Source: UBA3206 sp963623875 (lineage in GTDB: Bacteria; Bacillota_I; Bacilli_A; Acholeplasmatales; Anaeroplasmataceae). Taken from it: DNA of 64,000 nucleotides. The notes under the pieces are model-generated. The model was not told where the DNA came from and made no database searches. It saw only the letters and a list, made by a program, of their open reading frames with translations. The translations under genes and the position numbers were made by a program. The DNA lies in contig CAVFNL010000017.1 in NCBI GenBank assembly GCA_963623875.1, positions 1 to 64,000 of the forward strand. Direction: 5' to 3'. Position 1 is the first letter of the stretch, and every line of letters starts with the position of its first letter. Of this stretch, positions 34,945 through 43,722 are shown one piece after another.

Positions 34945-35493
34945 ATGAAATTAAAATCTAGTAAATTTGATGATTTATTATCGCCAATAATAAATATAAT
35001 TTTAGGAATACTTATCATTATCTTTAAAGCTGAAGTGATAAGGTGGGCATCGTTAGAATTTGGTATATTACTATTGTGTGTAGGAATTATGCAATTAGTT
35101 CTTGAATTAAAGAATAACAGTGAACAACAAATATTTAAAAACATATTATATATTATAATTGGCGTATTAATTATTGTTTTTGCAGGTGCATTTGCGACTG
35201 CGATTAGAATTATTGTAGGTATTCTATATATTGTCTATGGAGCGTTTAAACTATTAAGAGTTGTTGAAATGTTACCAACATTGATTAGAACATTTGTTTT
35301 AATTGAAGGTATCATGTATATTGTAGTAGGTATTTTGTTGTTCTTAAACAAGGATGTATTATATTATATAATTGGTGGATTATTAATATTTAATTCAATT
35401 GTAGATGTTATATATATCCTAAGAAATGGGAAAGACATTAAACCTATAAATGATCATAAAGATGCAATTGATGTAGAAGTTAATGAAAAGTAA
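34945..35493 (+). CDS. DUF308/HdeD-like membrane protein
   Basis: 182 aa, six hydrophobic segments arranged as three short repeats (for example INIILGILIIIFKAEVI, IIIGVLIIVFAGAFATA, IEGIMYIVVGILLFL). Fits the DUF308 family, to which E. coli acid-resistance HdeD belongs. The C-terminus is short and charged. SD AAAGGATT. It ends in a terminator. The function is unknown. Confidence 0.75.
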   Translation: MKLKSSKFDDLLSPIINIILGILIIIFKAEVIRWASLEFGILLLCVGIMQLVLELKNNSEQQIFKNILYIIIGVLIIVFAGAFATAIRIIVGILYIVYGAFKLLRVVEMLPTLIRTFVLIEGIMYIVVGILLFLNKDVLYYIIGGLLIFNSIVDVIYILRNGKDIKPINDHKDAIDVEVNEK

Positions 35494-35498
35494 GAATG

Positions 35499-35524
35499 AG
35501 CTATGCTAATGCATAGCTTTTCTT
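35499..35524 (+). terminator. Terminator after the DUF308 gene
   Basis: AGCTATGC, TAAT, GCATAGCT, then TTTCTT. Confidence 0.8.
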
Positions 35525-35539
35525 ATGCAAAAAAATCTA

Positions 35540-35568
35540 TTGACATAATATAATGTTAGTGATATTCT
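35540..35568 (+). promoter_or_regulatory. Promoter of the decayed LRR gene
   Basis: TTGACA, 17 nt, TATTCT. It points into the broken BspA-like gene, so the locus was once, and may still be, transcribed. Confidence 0.6.
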
Positions 35569-35659
35569 TCTCCATTAGACAATACACATATGGTTTAATT
35601 AGTAGATTATACAGTAATAGAGAAAATCATTAAAGTAATGCGGATCAATTATGATAATA

Positions 35660-36311
35660 GCATTTTAAAAAAAAGAAGAATTCAATAAAGATCAAAATAT
35701 TATCTATGATGGGGTTGTGCCAACTAAGGATATAAATGATGAATACAGTTATCAATTTTACTCATGGGAAATGATATCTTTTGAATCAAATGAAATTATT
35801 TTTAAAGCAAAATTTAATAAGATAAAGATTTTTGAATACGTAGAAAACGAAAATGGTACGATTACAATTACAAAATATATACAACAATTATCTGATGTTA
35901 AAAAAAGATATTATAAAGTAATAATACCACCATATATTAATGGTAAAGTTGTGATCTCTATTTGTGTCATGCATTCCAATCTTTAGATTTTGTAAGTGAA
36001 ATAATAATACTTGATAGTTGTCTTAATATATGGTGTTATTCATTTGCTAAGTACGATGATTTAAGAAAAGTAAAAATATCTAATAATATTATTGTAATAG
36101 ATAATTATGCATTCTTTAGGTGTAGATGTCTTAAAAAATAATAATACCACAATCTTTAGAAGATTTAGGGGAGTATGCATTCTACAATTGTAATCTTAAA
36201 GAATTCTATTATTGCGGCACTTTAGACATGTGGAATAAATTTGAAATATCTATTGGAGATTATTATTTATTAGACGCATTAGCATATTACTCAAATAGTG
36301 CACAAAAATAA
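35660..36311 (+). pseudogene. Broken BspA-type leucine-rich-repeat protein
   Basis: Three successive frames encode pieces of one LRR_5 protein. Piece 1 ends VIIPPYINGKVVISI; piece 2 runs CHAFQSLDFVSEIIILDS to NNIIVIDNYAFFRC; piece 3 runs IPQSLEDLGEYAFYNC to CGTLDMWNKFEISIGDYYLL. The IP-x-S-L...YAFYNC rhythm and the W-containing YYxGT end repeat are typical of this surface-protein family. Two frameshifts (near 35965 and 36140) and no proper start mark it as dead. The next 120 bases hold a further short frame (ALGLFLPFEIRTSIFKP) of unknown origin. Confidence 0.7.
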
Positions 36312-36543
36312 AAAACAATACAAATATTGGCACTTGGTTTATTTTTACCATTTGAAATTAGAACATCTATTTTTAAGCCATATAGAAGAATATATAAAAA
36401 TAATTTATTAAAGTATGATATAAGAAGATAATAAAATAAATATTTAAAATTATTAAACTTACTTCTAGATATGTTTGAATAATTTATTGTAATTTTTTAT
36501 ATTAATTGTTATAATTATATTAGAATTATAAGGAGTTGTTTTT

Positions 36544-37143
36544 ATGAATTTTACAATAACATTTGCACGTGAATATGGTAGTGGAGGGAAATTTATTGCG
36601 GCTAAAGTAGCTGAAAAATTAGGAATTCCTATGTATGATAAGAAGAATATTTTAAATGAAGCCATTAATTTTGGAATCAATCCTGGTGATATGGAAAAGT
36701 TTGATGATGAAGATTCTTCATTCTATTTTCCAACTATGACTAACAGTGTTGGAAGAGATATGGAGTTATCTCAAAAGTCTTATATGGCAACACTTAAAAC
36801 TATCCAAATGATATCTCAAACAAAATCTTCAGTAATCGTAGGAAGATGTGCTGATTATATTTTATCTGATGATGCATCTTCAGTATTGAAAGTATTTGTT
36901 TATGCACCACTTGAAAGCAAAATTAAAAGATGTATTAAATATTATAATACATCAACAAATAAAGAAGTTACAAAACAATTAATTCTTAAAAACGATCGCA
37001 AGAGAAAAAAATATTATGAATTTATCTCTGAACGTGATTGGGGTAATAAAATTGATTATGATCTATGCATAAATTCTGATATGGGAATTGATGCGGCAGT
37101 TGATGCGATAGTCGCAGCAGCTAAGAATAAATTTAATCTTTAA
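36544..37143 (+). CDS. Cytidylate kinase-like family protein
   Basis: 199 aa. FAREYGSGGKFIAAKVAEKLGI is a variant P-loop, and YDKKNILNEA is a substrate-side motif. VIVGRCADYIL and the lid-like NDRKRKKYYEFISERDWGNK follow. It belongs to the AAA_26/cytidylate-kinase-like group, distinct from canonical Cmk; the phosphate acceptor is unknown. SD AAGGAGTT. A TATAAT-like box precedes it. Ends in a strong terminator before tRNA-Arg. Confidence 0.8.
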   Translation: MNFTITFAREYGSGGKFIAAKVAEKLGIPMYDKKNILNEAINFGINPGDMEKFDDEDSSFYFPTMTNSVGRDMELSQKSYMATLKTIQMISQTKSSVIVGRCADYILSDDASSVLKVFVYAPLESKIKRCIKYYNTSTNKEVTKQLILKNDRKRKKYYEFISERDWGNKIDYDLCINSDMGIDAAVDAIVAAAKNKFNL

Positions 37144-37148
37144 AATAT

Positions 37149-37168
37149 GGTGGCATTGCCACCTTTTT
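37149..37168 (+). terminator. Terminator before tRNA-Arg
   Basis: GGTGGC, ATT, GCCACC, then T5. Confidence 0.88.
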
Positions 37169-37214
37169 GCTAGACATAAACAACTGGTTTTGGTATAATA
37201 AAACTATAAGTTTT

Positions 37215-37291
37215 ATGCCCGTAGCTCAGTTGAAAAGAGCGTAGTCCTCCGGAGACTAAGGTCGTGAGTTTAAGCCCCACCGGGCATGCCA
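37215..37291 (+). tRNA. tRNA-Arg (anticodon CCG)
   Basis: 77 nt with CCA encoded. The acceptor ATGCCCG/CGGGCAT is fully paired, and the anticodon stem TAGTC/GACTA with loop CTCCGGA gives CCG (codon CGG). Unusual points: the D-loop has GA where G18-G19 is normal, and the T-loop is TTTAAGC with T at position 56, so the universal G19-C56 pair would be A19-U56. The T-stem GTGAG/CCCAC holds one A-C mismatch. CGG is a rare codon here. It may be a functional but relaxed tRNA. Confidence 0.85.
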
Positions 37292-37314
37292 TAATATAGA
37301 AGGAAAAGAATAGT

Positions 37315-37839
37315 ATGATTAATGTTGTAGAAAAAAATATTGTTGTTAGAGAATTTAATAATGCAGATTACACATCATTTGTAGCACAACTAGTACAAAA
37401 TCCAGGTTGGACTAATAATTTTGGATTATGGAATGTGAAAGGAAGAGATGTAACTAAATTATTTACATATCATTTAGATGGATATAAAGAAAATGCTGAT
37501 ATTAAAAAGAATAGATTTATGTATGGTGTTTTCACTAAACAAGGTTTATTAATAGGTGAATGTGGATTTGAATACAATGAAACATTAAATGGTGTTGAAT
37601 TTTTTGTTGGTTTAATAGAACAAGCACGTGGTAGAGGGTATGCTAATGAAATGGTTGATGCTATTAAAAAGATTGCAAAAGAATTAGGTATTTCAAAAGT
37701 GAATGCTAATATTCCATCAGCACATGAAATTGGTGTTAAATTACTTGAGAAAGCCAAGTTTGTTAAAGGAAATAATTTTGAAGTCGATTTTGAAGGAACT
37801 ACAATTCCAATGGTTCATTATAGTTTTGAAGTTAAGTAA
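37315..37839 (+). CDS. GNAT acetyltransferase (RimJ/RimL-like)
   Basis: 174 aa. Acetyl-CoA loop EQARGRGYANEMVDAI (R-G-x-G-Y-A) and KVNANIPSAHEIGVKLLEKAKFVKG fit the Acetyltransf_3 group that often acts on protein N-termini or small amines. The first 60 residues (REFNNADYTSFVAQLVQNPGW) carry the usual acceptor-binding helix. SD AGAAGGAAA. It begins 23 nt after tRNA-Arg and may be read from the tRNA promoter. It ends in a terminator. Confidence 0.85.
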   Translation: MINVVEKNIVVREFNNADYTSFVAQLVQNPGWTNNFGLWNVKGRDVTKLFTYHLDGYKENADIKKNRFMYGVFTKQGLLIGECGFEYNETLNGVEFFVGLIEQARGRGYANEMVDAIKKIAKELGISKVNANIPSAHEIGVKLLEKAKFVKGNNFEVDFEGTTIPMVHYSFEVK

Positions 37840-37855
37840 TTAAAATTATGATTAT

Positions 37856-37890
37856 AAAGAGTGAATTTTATAAAAGTTTGCTCTTTTTTA
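37856..37890 (+). terminator. Terminator after the GNAT gene
   Basis: A long stem AAAGAGTGAATTTT against AAAGTTTGCTCTTT (three G-T pairs), then T residues. Confidence 0.75.
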
Positions 37891-37947
37891 TTTTTTGAAA
37901 TTTAAAACAAAATGTGCTATAATATTTTTGTAAAGAGGTGATGACAA

Positions 37948-38229
37948 GTGTCTAAAATCAGTGTAGTATCACAAGACTGTGAGCATATTAGAAATGGTTT
38001 AAATGAATTATTAGGTAAAAGTGTAACACTTATTGTTAAAGATAGAACTAAGCTTAAAGTTAAAAAAGGTACTATTATACTTGTCTCAGATAAATTATTT
38101 TGTGTAGATGTTATAATGGGTAAAAATATTACTTTAAAAGAATCTTATACTTTTTTAGATGTTAAAACAAATAAGGTTAGAATTAAAGAAAAGCCTGATT
38201 TAAACACCGAAGAAGCTGTCACTATGTAG
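37948..38229 (+). CDS. veg: Veg family protein
   Basis: 93 aa with a GTG start placed 6 nt after GAGGTGA; the ATG inside that SD reads only five codons. The SH3-like small beta-barrel of Veg is seen as LNELLGKSVTLIVKDRTKLKVKKGTIILVSDKLFCVDVI and YTFLDVKTNKVRI, slightly longer than the 86-aa B. subtilis protein. Veg stimulates biofilm matrix gene expression in B. subtilis. A TATAAT-like box lies at 37918-37923. A separate promoter begins just after its stop. Confidence 0.78.
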   Translation: MSKISVVSQDCEHIRNGLNELLGKSVTLIVKDRTKLKVKKGTIILVSDKLFCVDVIMGKNITLKESYTFLDVKTNKVRIKEKPDLNTEEAVTM

Positions 38230-38248
38230 GTATATGTATTTTTTATCG

Positions 38249-38277
38249 TTGACAATGAAAGCGTTTTATATTATACT
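38249..38277 (+). promoter_or_regulatory. Strong promoter of a candidate structured RNA
   Basis: TTGACA, 17 nt, TATACT, starting 20 nt after the veg stop. The predicted transcription start is near 38284, with no ORF downstream before a terminator. Confidence 0.85.
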
Positions 38278-38283
38278 ATATAT

Positions 38284-38413
38284 GTACTAGAAAATAGAGG
38301 TATAATACCGATGAGCATAGAAACATGTAGGAATGATTTGATATTTTTTTCGGTACTATATTTCTCATCTTGCTAGTTTATTGTTGTAAGAAGAGAATTT
38401 CTCTTCTTTTTTT
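38284..38413 (+). ncRNA. Candidate structured RNA or attenuator, about 130 nt
   Basis: Bounded by a near-consensus promoter and a terminator (AAGAAGAG, AATTT, CTCTTCTT, T-run, 38388-38413). Two long-range pairings are visible: ACTAG (38286-38290) with CTAGT (38372-38376), and GATGAG (38310-38315) with CTCATC (38364-38369). A competing helix TACCG/CGGTA (38306-38310 and 38351-38355) shares a base with the second. There is no ORF with an SD. It does not show SRP RNA, 6S, tmRNA, T-box or any riboswitch core that I recognise. It is either a free sRNA or the leader of the next gene. Confidence 0.55.
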
Positions 38414-38449
38414 ATTTAATATTTGTTATAATAAATAAGGTGAATGAAT

Positions 38450-39286
38450 ATGGAAAATAATCAATTTAATAATTATGAAGAAGAAATATACTATTATTTA
38501 GCTAATCCTGGAAAAATAAGCCGTGTTTCATTTATGGATGAAACATATAAAAAAAATGTAGATTTAATTTTTACGACATTATTTGATGAAACTCATCCAA
38601 CCACTTCTCAAGAAGCAGTTGCTTATCTATGTGGTAAGTCTTGCGAAATGAACATTTTAAAGGTGCTTAGACCTGAATTTAAAAGAATTTGGCTATCTCA
38701 AAGACAAGTATCAGAAGGTATAGTATTTAATTTACCTTTTCATATTGAAGATGCAGTACTTGAAGTTATGGATGGTTGTGAATCTGCGGTAGCGCGTTAT
38801 ATTAGTGAAAAAGATCCTGATGTAAAGAATGTTTTATTAGACATTCAATATATTGCAGAAGAAATTGTTAAAAAGCATAAATTATTTGATGTAAAAGTAG
38901 AAGGATATAAAAATTCTGAAATTGCATTTCCTTCTGAACTATATGCTTACGCAAATAATATAGGTTTAAAAGCGTTAGTTGATAATGAAGGGTATAAAGT
39001 ATTAGGAACAACTGATAACTTTAATTCTGCTATATCTTGCGTTCTTGAAAATAAAGAAGGAGAGAGAATGGCGGTCCTTGAACAAGTAACAATCTCCCCT
39101 CGTACCGCAAAATTTGCAAGATATTTAATTGAGGATTTAGTTAAGTACGCTGATAAAGAAAAGTTAAAACCTTATTGTCTTGGAATAATGCTTGAACCTG
39201 AAGATGAAGTTGATAGAGGTAATTCTATTGTTGTTAAAGGTAAGAAGGTTGCCTTAAAAATGACTTCGTTTATTCCAGCGAAATAA
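38450..39286 (+). CDS. Unknown conserved-looking protein (278 aa)
   Basis: No recognised family. The product is soluble, without signal peptide or membrane segment. The N-terminal half is helical and acidic (YEEEIYYYLANPGKISRVSF, then LCGKSCEMNILKVLRPEFKRIW). The C-terminal half is alpha/beta (AYANNIGLKALVDNEGYKVLG, then ISCVLENKEGERMAVLEQVTISPRTAKFARYLIEDL). The start is the second ATG of MNMEN, 6 nt after AAGGTGA. A TATAAT (38427-38432) offers its own promoter, or it is read through the structured RNA. It ends in a terminator. Confidence 0.6.
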   Translation: MENNQFNNYEEEIYYYLANPGKISRVSFMDETYKKNVDLIFTTLFDETHPTTSQEAVAYLCGKSCEMNILKVLRPEFKRIWLSQRQVSEGIVFNLPFHIEDAVLEVMDGCESAVARYISEKDPDVKNVLLDIQYIAEEIVKKHKLFDVKVEGYKNSEIAFPSELYAYANNIGLKALVDNEGYKVLGTTDNFNSAISCVLENKEGERMAVLEQVTISPRTAKFARYLIEDLVKYADKEKLKPYCLGIMLEPEDEVDRGNSIVVKGKKVALKMTSFIPAK

Positions 39287-39378
39287 ATTAATTGAGTAGG
39301 ATTTACAATAAGCGTAAATAATTTCATATAGTAACACTTAAAGGAATAAATTTTATTTATTAAATCACTTTCAAAAGT

Positions 39379-39437
39379 TGAGGAAAATAGTTTTAGCAAG
39401 GTATTAAACCTTCTCGAATTATTTTCCTCATTTTTTA
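39379..39437 (+). terminator. Terminator after the 278-aa gene
   Basis: TGAGGAAAAT pairs with ATTTTCCTCA over a 32-nt loop that itself folds (AAGGT/ACCTT), then T6. Confidence 0.7.
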
Positions 39438-39451
39438 ATTTTAGGCAAAAA

Positions 39452-39492
39452 AAGATTCTAGAATTTAATCTAGAATCTTAATTTTTTTTATT
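39452..39492. terminator. Bidirectional terminator at the pectate lyase 3' end
   Basis: AAGATTCTAGA, ATTTAA, TCTAGAATCTT, with A- and T-rich flanks. On the minus strand it ends the 1310-codon pectate lyase gene. Confidence 0.85.
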
Positions 39493-42400
39493 TTAAGAAG
39501 AACCATATACCTTGATATCCAGTTGAGTTAAATTTTAACTCAAATGAACTCATGAATTCTTCCATATGTTCGTTCCACCAAGTTGAATTTTGTAATGTAG
39601 AATAGTATACATTTGAACCTTGCCAAGCATTGTTAAGTGCCATTTTTGCAAGATAATCAGCTTCATCAGCATATCCATCCATATCCATATCATAATCACT
39701 AATTTGACGATAGTTATTTTCAAATGTTATATATGAATTTAAAGAATATACCTTGTCTGTACCAACAGTAGTAGAAGTGCATAAATTAGTTGATACTATA
39801 GCACCGGCATTTGATGCACTAACAGAACCTAAAGATACACAGTTTTTAACAGTTACAACACCTGATGAACGTCCTCCAAGTATTCCTCCAGCATATGAAG
39901 ATGAAGAAGTTAATATTCCTCCGAATACACTGTTTGTTATCGAAATTTTAGCTTCACTTGTTTGAGGGTCAAGACGTCCTACTATACCACCGCTATATTG
40001 GTTGAAACATTGAATGTTTTGCTTTACAAAACACTTATCGATAGTTAAATGAGCACCATATTGTACGTGAGCTACAATACCACCTACATATTTACCACCT
40101 GTAATTGTTTTAGTACCATCACTGTTTGTGCTTTCATATTTAGAACTTATATAATAATCTCTATTGTTAGAAATAACAGAACAATTTGTAATAGATACCT
40201 TTGGCATTTGGCTTGCTGAAACATTCTTTAATCCTTTGATTTCTCCGATAATTCCAGCTGAACGTTGGTATGAGTTTACAGAAGAGTTTTTAATTGTAAC
40301 GTTATCAATAGTTACATCACCTTCCTCAGCACAACCAACTAGAATCGCTGTTTTTCCTCCACTATCTTTTATATCAGCTTGAGTAACATGGATTTCTTCA
40401 AGAACCATATTTAAAATTACAGCTCCACCAGTGGCTTTCCAGAATAATCCTCCACCTTCACCAGTAACAGAAATTTTAAGATTTTTAATTGTATATCCAT
40501 TACCATTGAAATATCCTTTGAATTTTTTAGATACATCTTTTGATTGGCTGAGAGTTATATTTTCACAATCAATATCATTTTTAAGTACGAAAGCACCTGA
40601 TTCAGTATTTAAGGCTTCTAGTAATTCTTTGGCTGTTGTAATATTTATAGCTGGTTCGATTTTATCTTTTAATTCATAAATTGTTCCAAGACCATTACTG
40701 TTTTCAACTACAAAATAAACATCAATAGCTTCGTTACTATTAACAGTCATATCAAAATTGAAACTACGTGAAGTTAATGCTTGAGAATATGTTCCTACAA
40801 ATGATGATGCTTGTGATTTTATTTCTTCAGCAGTAGGAGCCTCACTTCCTCTTGCAACAGCAACCGCATAAATAGTACCACTATTATAAGATACATCCCC
40901 TGATAATGTTACCTTGTTATTAATGATTGAATTTAGATAAGCACTAGCAGTTGTAACTTCATATGTATCACTTGAATTTACAAGAGTTATAATACGTTGT
41001 TTTACAACAGGGTTATATCCCACAATATTAAATGAGTATTCAATTAAATATGTACCATGTTCATTAAGGCTAGATACAGTAGTGTAGTTAGTATAATTTA
41101 AAGCGTCTTCATAAGACATAAAGTCATCTACATATTTAATAGTTGTTGTAACGGTATAATCTGAATTGGCTTCTAATGTAAGGGTAGTTGAAGTATAATC
41201 TCTTACAACATATGTATTAAGGTCAAATGAATCTTTTTCTGTATCAAGAATTGTTGTATTGTCAATTCCTGAAACTTCACCAACCCTTGGATCAAGAGCT
41301 TGTGCAGTGATTGTGAAATCTTTAGTGTATGTCTTGCCACCAACTGTTATCGATGCTGTTAATTTAACTGTAGTATCAGATGTAAGTCTTGGATTTAAAA
41401 TTCCATATGTGTAGTATAGACCATTTTCTACTTTAGTTTCTTCAGTTGAAATTGTTAGTGCATTAGTATCAGAAGATGTCCATGAAATTGTAGTTCCTCT
41501 CATATCAGTAGGAAGGTAAATATCATTAAAAATTAAATCTTTATTGATAGCTAAATCTAATGAATTTAATACTTCACGAGCTGTTGTTTGATCTTCTGTT
41601 TCATTTTCAACGGCTTTACTAAATTCATAATGATCATATTCACTAGAATTAGCTTTGTTTAAATTAGCACCTACATTGATTTGTTTTTTTACTGTGCTTG
41701 AAACACCCCATAAAGCGCTAATATTTAATGAAGAATCACTATTTCTTAATACTGTGTGGAAATTTGTAGTGTTATAAGTTGCAATAAGTGATGTAGGATC
41801 AGTATCATCGACTGATTTTTTATTTGTATCAGGATCAGTCCATTTTGATACACATTTTGATGTAGTAAATCCTTCACCAGATTGTGCAGATAGTGCACCA
41901 TCTGCAATATAAGATTCACCATTTTGTATCATAATTGCATTACTTATTGAACCATTGAATTCATCAGATCCAACTTTTTTATTTGTTGACTTAGATGAAT
42001 AGTAAGAAATAAGATTTGAATAATAATTTTTATTTGCAACTATAGAATCACGGTTTAAGTTGAAATTATCATATTCTTTATAAGTAGCAGAATCATTAGG
42101 ATCATTTGCAAATTGACCATTGTTTATAGATGTAGCATTAGAGATTGCAATGTGTCCAGGGTTAGAGTTATCTGTAAATCCATGAGCATAGTTGTATGCT
42201 GAAATACAGTTATCAACTATAACTTCACATGGAACAGAAGTACCACCTAGTTTAAATCCATTTCCATCTCCAGCAAAATTTTCATCAAGTCCACTATAAT
42301 CTTTTTTCAAGTGCTTACCATTTTGGAATGCGATACAGTTTTGAATACGTACTAAACCAATTCTTCCAGAATCTTGTTTTGCATATAAATCCCATCCATC

Positions 42401-43420
42401 ATCTACATTCCAATAAGACATACATCCATCAAACACGTTGTTATATCCTACTGTAAGCTTTGCGGCAAATCCATCCGCATCTTCACCTTCAGAATCGCAG
42501 TTATTATATGATGTGCAATTTAAAACAAGGTTATTTGAAGGCCATGTGTTGATGTTTGGTTGTAGTGTACCACTAAAACGTCCGATTTGAAGGCCTGTAT
42601 CTTTATTTTCTGTAAATACACAATTTTCAATAATATTGTTTGATGATCCAAGAAGAAGACCATTATCTCCAGCTTTTTTAACAGTAATGTTTGAAATTTC
42701 GTGATAATCACCTGCGACTTTAAGACCTTGGTTTGCGTCAGCCTCTGTCTGATATTCAAAACTTAATATTGTAGAACTTACATCTTCACCTTCGATTTTT
42801 GTAATGTGGTTAGCATCACCTTGTGCTCCGAATACAACGGTGTTTTTATCTTTATATTCACCAGCTTGAATTTTGATTGTAGCACCTGGTTTATAAACTC
42901 TTGATGCTTCAAGAAGAGTCATAGCTGATGATCTTCTCTTACCATCGTTTGTAGGAAGACCATTAGGTGATACATATATTGTATCATTGTCAATTTGCCA
43001 TCTTGCATAAACTTCTAAGTCTGTATCTGGCATTTCAGTATAATAGAATGGAGTAGATAATGATGCATCAACATACCAACCAGCAAAAGTATAACCTTCC
43101 TTAGTTGGGGTTGGTAGCCAATTTAACTTTTGACCAACGTTTGCTGAGAATGACGCTAGTTTATTACCTGCCGCAACAAGCGTATAGCAACCATTTGAAT
43201 CTGTTCTAAGATTTCCTTCTGAATCTTTGTCATAAGATGACTCGTAAAATGTTACGAAATGATATGATTTTGTTTCATCTACCTCATATGGATCTGTTGT
43301 ATCTGATTTACCATCGTCTTTTTTTTCATTGTCATTTTTTGTGTTGTTCTTTCTGCAGGATGCCAAGCTAAATATTGCAAGCCCCATTGCAAAAGAAGAT
43401 AAAATTATTTTTTTCTTCAT
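39488..43420 (-). CDS. Surface lipoprotein pectate lyase, PL9 family
   Basis: 1310 aa from the ATG after AAAGGAA. The lipoprotein signal MKKKIILSSFAMGLAIFSLASC predicts anchoring at Cys22. Order: an Asp/Lys linker; an InlB/Flg_new repeat (EGYTFAGWYVD, about 85-145); then a right-handed beta-helix with PL9 motifs. The PL9 calcium set fits D316 (ADGFAAK) and D340, D341, D344 (DDGWD), and GDGNGFKLGG has the likely catalytic base K390. Next come an atrophied Ig-like domain (ISWTSSDTNALTI, about 640-720) and beta/Ig-like sequence, then GLUG-like repeats (FNGNGYTIKNLKI) to the C-terminus. It depolymerises polygalacturonate outside the cell. No transporter is adjacent. Confidence 0.85.
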   Translation of the reverse strand: MKKKIILSSFAMGLAIFSLASCRKNNTKNDNEKKDDGKSDTTDPYEVDETKSYHFVTFYESSYDKDSEGNLRTDSNGCYTLVAAGNKLASFSANVGQKLNWLPTPTKEGYTFAGWYVDASLSTPFYYTEMPDTDLEVYARWQIDNDTIYVSPNGLPTNDGKRRSSAMTLLEASRVYKPGATIKIQAGEYKDKNTVVFGAQGDANHITKIEGEDVSSTILSFEYQTEADANQGLKVAGDYHEISNITVKKAGDNGLLLGSSNNIIENCVFTENKDTGLQIGRFSGTLQPNINTWPSNNLVLNCTSYNNCDSEGEDADGFAAKLTVGYNNVFDGCMSYWNVDDGWDLYAKQDSGRIGLVRIQNCIAFQNGKHLKKDYSGLDENFAGDGNGFKLGGTSVPCEVIVDNCISAYNYAHGFTDNSNPGHIAISNATSINNGQFANDPNDSATYKEYDNFNLNRDSIVANKNYYSNLISYYSSKSTNKKVGSDEFNGSISNAIMIQNGESYIADGALSAQSGEGFTTSKCVSKWTDPDTNKKSVDDTDPTSLIATYNTTNFHTVLRNSDSSLNISALWGVSSTVKKQINVGANLNKANSSEYDHYEFSKAVENETEDQTTAREVLNSLDLAINKDLIFNDIYLPTDMRGTTISWTSSDTNALTISTEETKVENGLYYTYGILNPRLTSDTTVKLTASITVGGKTYTKDFTITAQALDPRVGEVSGIDNTTILDTEKDSFDLNTYVVRDYTSTTLTLEANSDYTVTTTIKYVDDFMSYEDALNYTNYTTVSSLNEHGTYLIEYSFNIVGYNPVVKQRIITLVNSSDTYEVTTASAYLNSIINNKVTLSGDVSYNSGTIYAVAVARGSEAPTAEEIKSQASSFVGTYSQALTSRSFNFDMTVNSNEAIDVYFVVENSNGLGTIYELKDKIEPAINITTAKELLEALNTESGAFVLKNDIDCENITLSQSKDVSKKFKGYFNGNGYTIKNLKISVTGEGGGLFWKATGGAVILNMVLEEIHVTQADIKDSGGKTAILVGCAEEGDVTIDNVTIKNSSVNSYQRSAGIIGEIKGLKNVSASQMPKVSITNCSVISNNRDYYISSKYESTNSDGTKTITGGKYVGGIVAHVQYGAHLTIDKCFVKQNIQCFNQYSGGIVGRLDPQTSEAKISITNSVFGGILTSSSSYAGGILGGRSSGVVTVKNCVSLGSVSASNAGAIVSTNLCTSTTVGTDKVYSLNSYITFENNYRQISDYDMDMDGYADEADYLAKMALNNAWQGSNVYYSTLQNSTWWNEHMEEFMSSFELKFNSTGYQGIWFFLK

Positions 43421-43560
43421 ATAAAATATTCCTTTCATAAATTCATATACATTATTTTACAAGAAAACGTTTACAATTTCAACTATTATTTAAAAGTTAT
43501 ACAAGTAGTATAATAATGTATGAAATGTAGTAGCAATTTGTAAAAACTACTAAATTCTTA

Positions 43561-43589
43561 TTGCTTTTTATTGCTCTAAAATGTATAAT
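43561..43589 (+). promoter_or_regulatory. pyr operon promoter
   Basis: TTGCTT, 17 nt, TATAAT. The transcript would begin near 43596, just before the PyrR site. Confidence 0.8.
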
Positions 43590-43595
43590 TTAGGC

Positions 43596-43712
43596 AGTGA
43601 GAATTTAAGATAGTCCAGAGAGGCTATTAATCGAACCTATTATTAAATAATATGATAACGTTCAATTAACGATTGTATGGCTCTTTGGAATTATAACAAA
43701 GAGCTTTTTTTT
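43596..43712 (+). promoter_or_regulatory. PyrR-dependent pyr attenuator
   Basis: AGTCCAGAGAGGCT (43612-43625), flanked by ATAG/CTAT arms, is the conserved PyrR-binding anti-antiterminator hairpin. Downstream is the terminator GCTCTTTG, 9-nt loop, CAAAGAGC and T8 (43680-43712). With UMP or UTP, PyrR would hold the binding loop and let the terminator form. pyrR itself is not in this window. Confidence 0.92.
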
Positions 43713-43722
43713 GGAGGTTTTT

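Noticed and set aside
38284..38413. T-box, SRP RNA or 6S RNA between veg and the unknown gene
   Set aside because: No T-box GGGTGGNACCGCG, no SRP apical GGAAG loop with AGCA, and too short and differently paired for 6S.
43421..43438. Six extra residues at the start of the pectate lyase
   Set aside because: They encode the SD AAAGGAA itself; the second ATG begins a normal lipoprotein signal.
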